From Marinospirillum sp. (lineage in GTDB: Bacteria; Pseudomonadota; Gammaproteobacteria; Pseudomonadales; Halomonadaceae): DNA of 7,306 nucleotides. Of the stretch, positions 6,977 through 7,306 are shown piece by piece. Under the pieces are notes generated by a model. The model ran no database searches. It saw only the letters and a list, made by a program, of their open reading frames with translations, and was not told the DNA's origin. The first letter of the stretch is position 1. Every line of letters starts with the position of its first letter. The stretch spans positions 1-7,306 of the forward strand of contig NZ_JACUUA010000165.1 of assembly GCF_014859565.1 (NCBI RefSeq), in the 5' to 3' direction. A program made the translations under genes and the position numbers.

Positions 6977-6978
6977 GA

Positions 6979-7012
6979 AATCTAACTGCCAAAAATTTCA
7001 GTAAGGTGACAC
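6979..7012 (-). promoter_or_regulatory. PHO-box-like element and -10 hexamer upstream of phnS
   Basis: On the minus strand GTGTCAC-CTTA-CTGAAAT (7012-6995) matches the PHO half-sites at about 6 and 5 of 7 positions, with the correct 11-base phase. Ten bases further comes TAGATT (6984-6979), four of six matches to TATAAT. This spacing is the same as in the well-known E. coli phoA promoter, where the PHO box replaces the -35. Transcription would start near 6972, inside the operator-like repeat. A TTGGCA (6992-6987) could act as a -35 for TATACC (6971-6966), but the 15-base spacer is short. Confidence 0.6.
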
Positions 7013-7046
7013 TTTGTTGAATATTTTTTGAGCGTGGGAAATTAAG

Positions 7047-7065
7047 CCACCTCAGATCGAGGTGG
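7047..7065 (-). terminator. Inverted repeat over the regulator stop codon, possible weak terminator
   Basis: CCACCTC (7047-7053) and GAGGTGG (7059-7065) are perfect 7-base arms around a 5-base loop. On the minus strand the stem includes the regulator's TGA stop and is followed by CTTAATTT, a mixed rather than pure T tract. It may partly separate regulator transcription from phnS, or stabilise the 3' end of the regulator message. It could also be a protein-binding site, but it does not resemble the operator at 6965-6976. Confidence 0.4.
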
Positions 7066-7306
7066 ACAGGCTGATGGTCAGTACATCGTGCAACCAATAT
7101 TCCTCATCATATTCAATGGCGCGGCCATCAGCAGTACAGCTGCGGCGGGTGATGTGCAAACCGGGACAACCTCCAGTGACTTCCAGGGCTTCGGCCACTT
7201 CACCACTGAGTGCGGTAGGGGTGATGGTGATTTGTTTCTTGGTCAGTTCAATATCATAAACATCAGCAAAAACCTGCCAGAGGGACTGATCAAATCGCTG
7301 CCTGCC
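7052..7306 (-). CDS. phnR: GntR-family regulator with UTRA domain, PhnR-like (C-terminal part)
   Basis: The last 84 codons of a gene that continues past the window edge, ending with TGA at 7052-7054. Visible blocks are SLWQVFADVYDIEL, SGEVAEALEV, CPGLHITRRS, DGRAIEYDEEYW and HDVLTISLS. This is the effector-binding C-terminal half of a UTRA domain, as in HutC-type GntR repressors; the winged-helix DNA-binding half is outside the window. The ending 'IEYDEEYW..D' resembles PhnR, the regulator next to phnST in Salmonella-type 2-aminoethylphosphonate loci, and the position beside phnS agrees. It is expected to sense a phosphonate-related ligand and act at the operator-like site at 6965-6976. Whether it represses or activates cannot be told from this part. 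Confidence 0.85.
   Translation of the reverse strand, partial: GRQRFDQSLWQVFADVYDIELTKKQITITPTALSGEVAEALEVTGGCPGLHITRRSCTADGRAIEYDEEYWLHDVLTISLSTSI

Overview
The window looks like a gammaproteobacterial chromosome segment, possibly marine; that guess rests only on gene content and protein style and is low confidence. Almost all of it is one minus-strand block of phosphonate or reduced-phosphorus uptake genes. The only plus-strand gene is the last 16 codons of a gene at the left edge, perhaps an ABC-F ATPase, followed by a clear intrinsic terminator at 80-107.

In the direction of transcription (right to left) the block starts with the C-terminal UTRA part of a GntR-type regulator resembling PhnR (7052-7306, cut by the window edge). 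A 102-base control region follows. It holds a PHO-box-like element, a -10 hexamer at PhoB-type spacing, and a 12-base inverted repeat (6965-6976) matching the HutC/PhnF-type operator pattern. Next come phnS (periplasmic 2-aminoethylphosphonate-binding protein) and phnT (its ATPase). The expected permease gene is reduced to its first ~65 codons plus a short unrelated tail (4541-4774). Its reading frame ends inside a tandem array of PHO-like heptamers that lies in front of a second transporter operon.

That second operon is phnD-phnC-phnE-phnE (3489-4460, 2611-3477, 1790-2614, 961-1788), a complete PhnCDE-type importer with two different permease subunits. Its genes overlap or nearly touch, which indicates translational coupling. 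A histidine phosphatase gene (106-780) follows after a 180-base gap that contains two small hairpins.

Interpretation: phosphate starvation (PhoB) and probably substrate (PhnR) appear to control the locus. The 2-aminoethylphosphonate importer is missing its membrane channel here, while the downstream PhnDCEE importer is intact. The window contains no catabolic enzyme (no PhnW/PhnX, C-P lyase or phosphite dehydrogenase), so the transported compound cannot be fixed from this sequence. Several genes have upstream in-frame extensions from TTG or GTG codons. I chose internal ATG starts wherever a Shine-Dalgarno sequence and gene spacing supported them.
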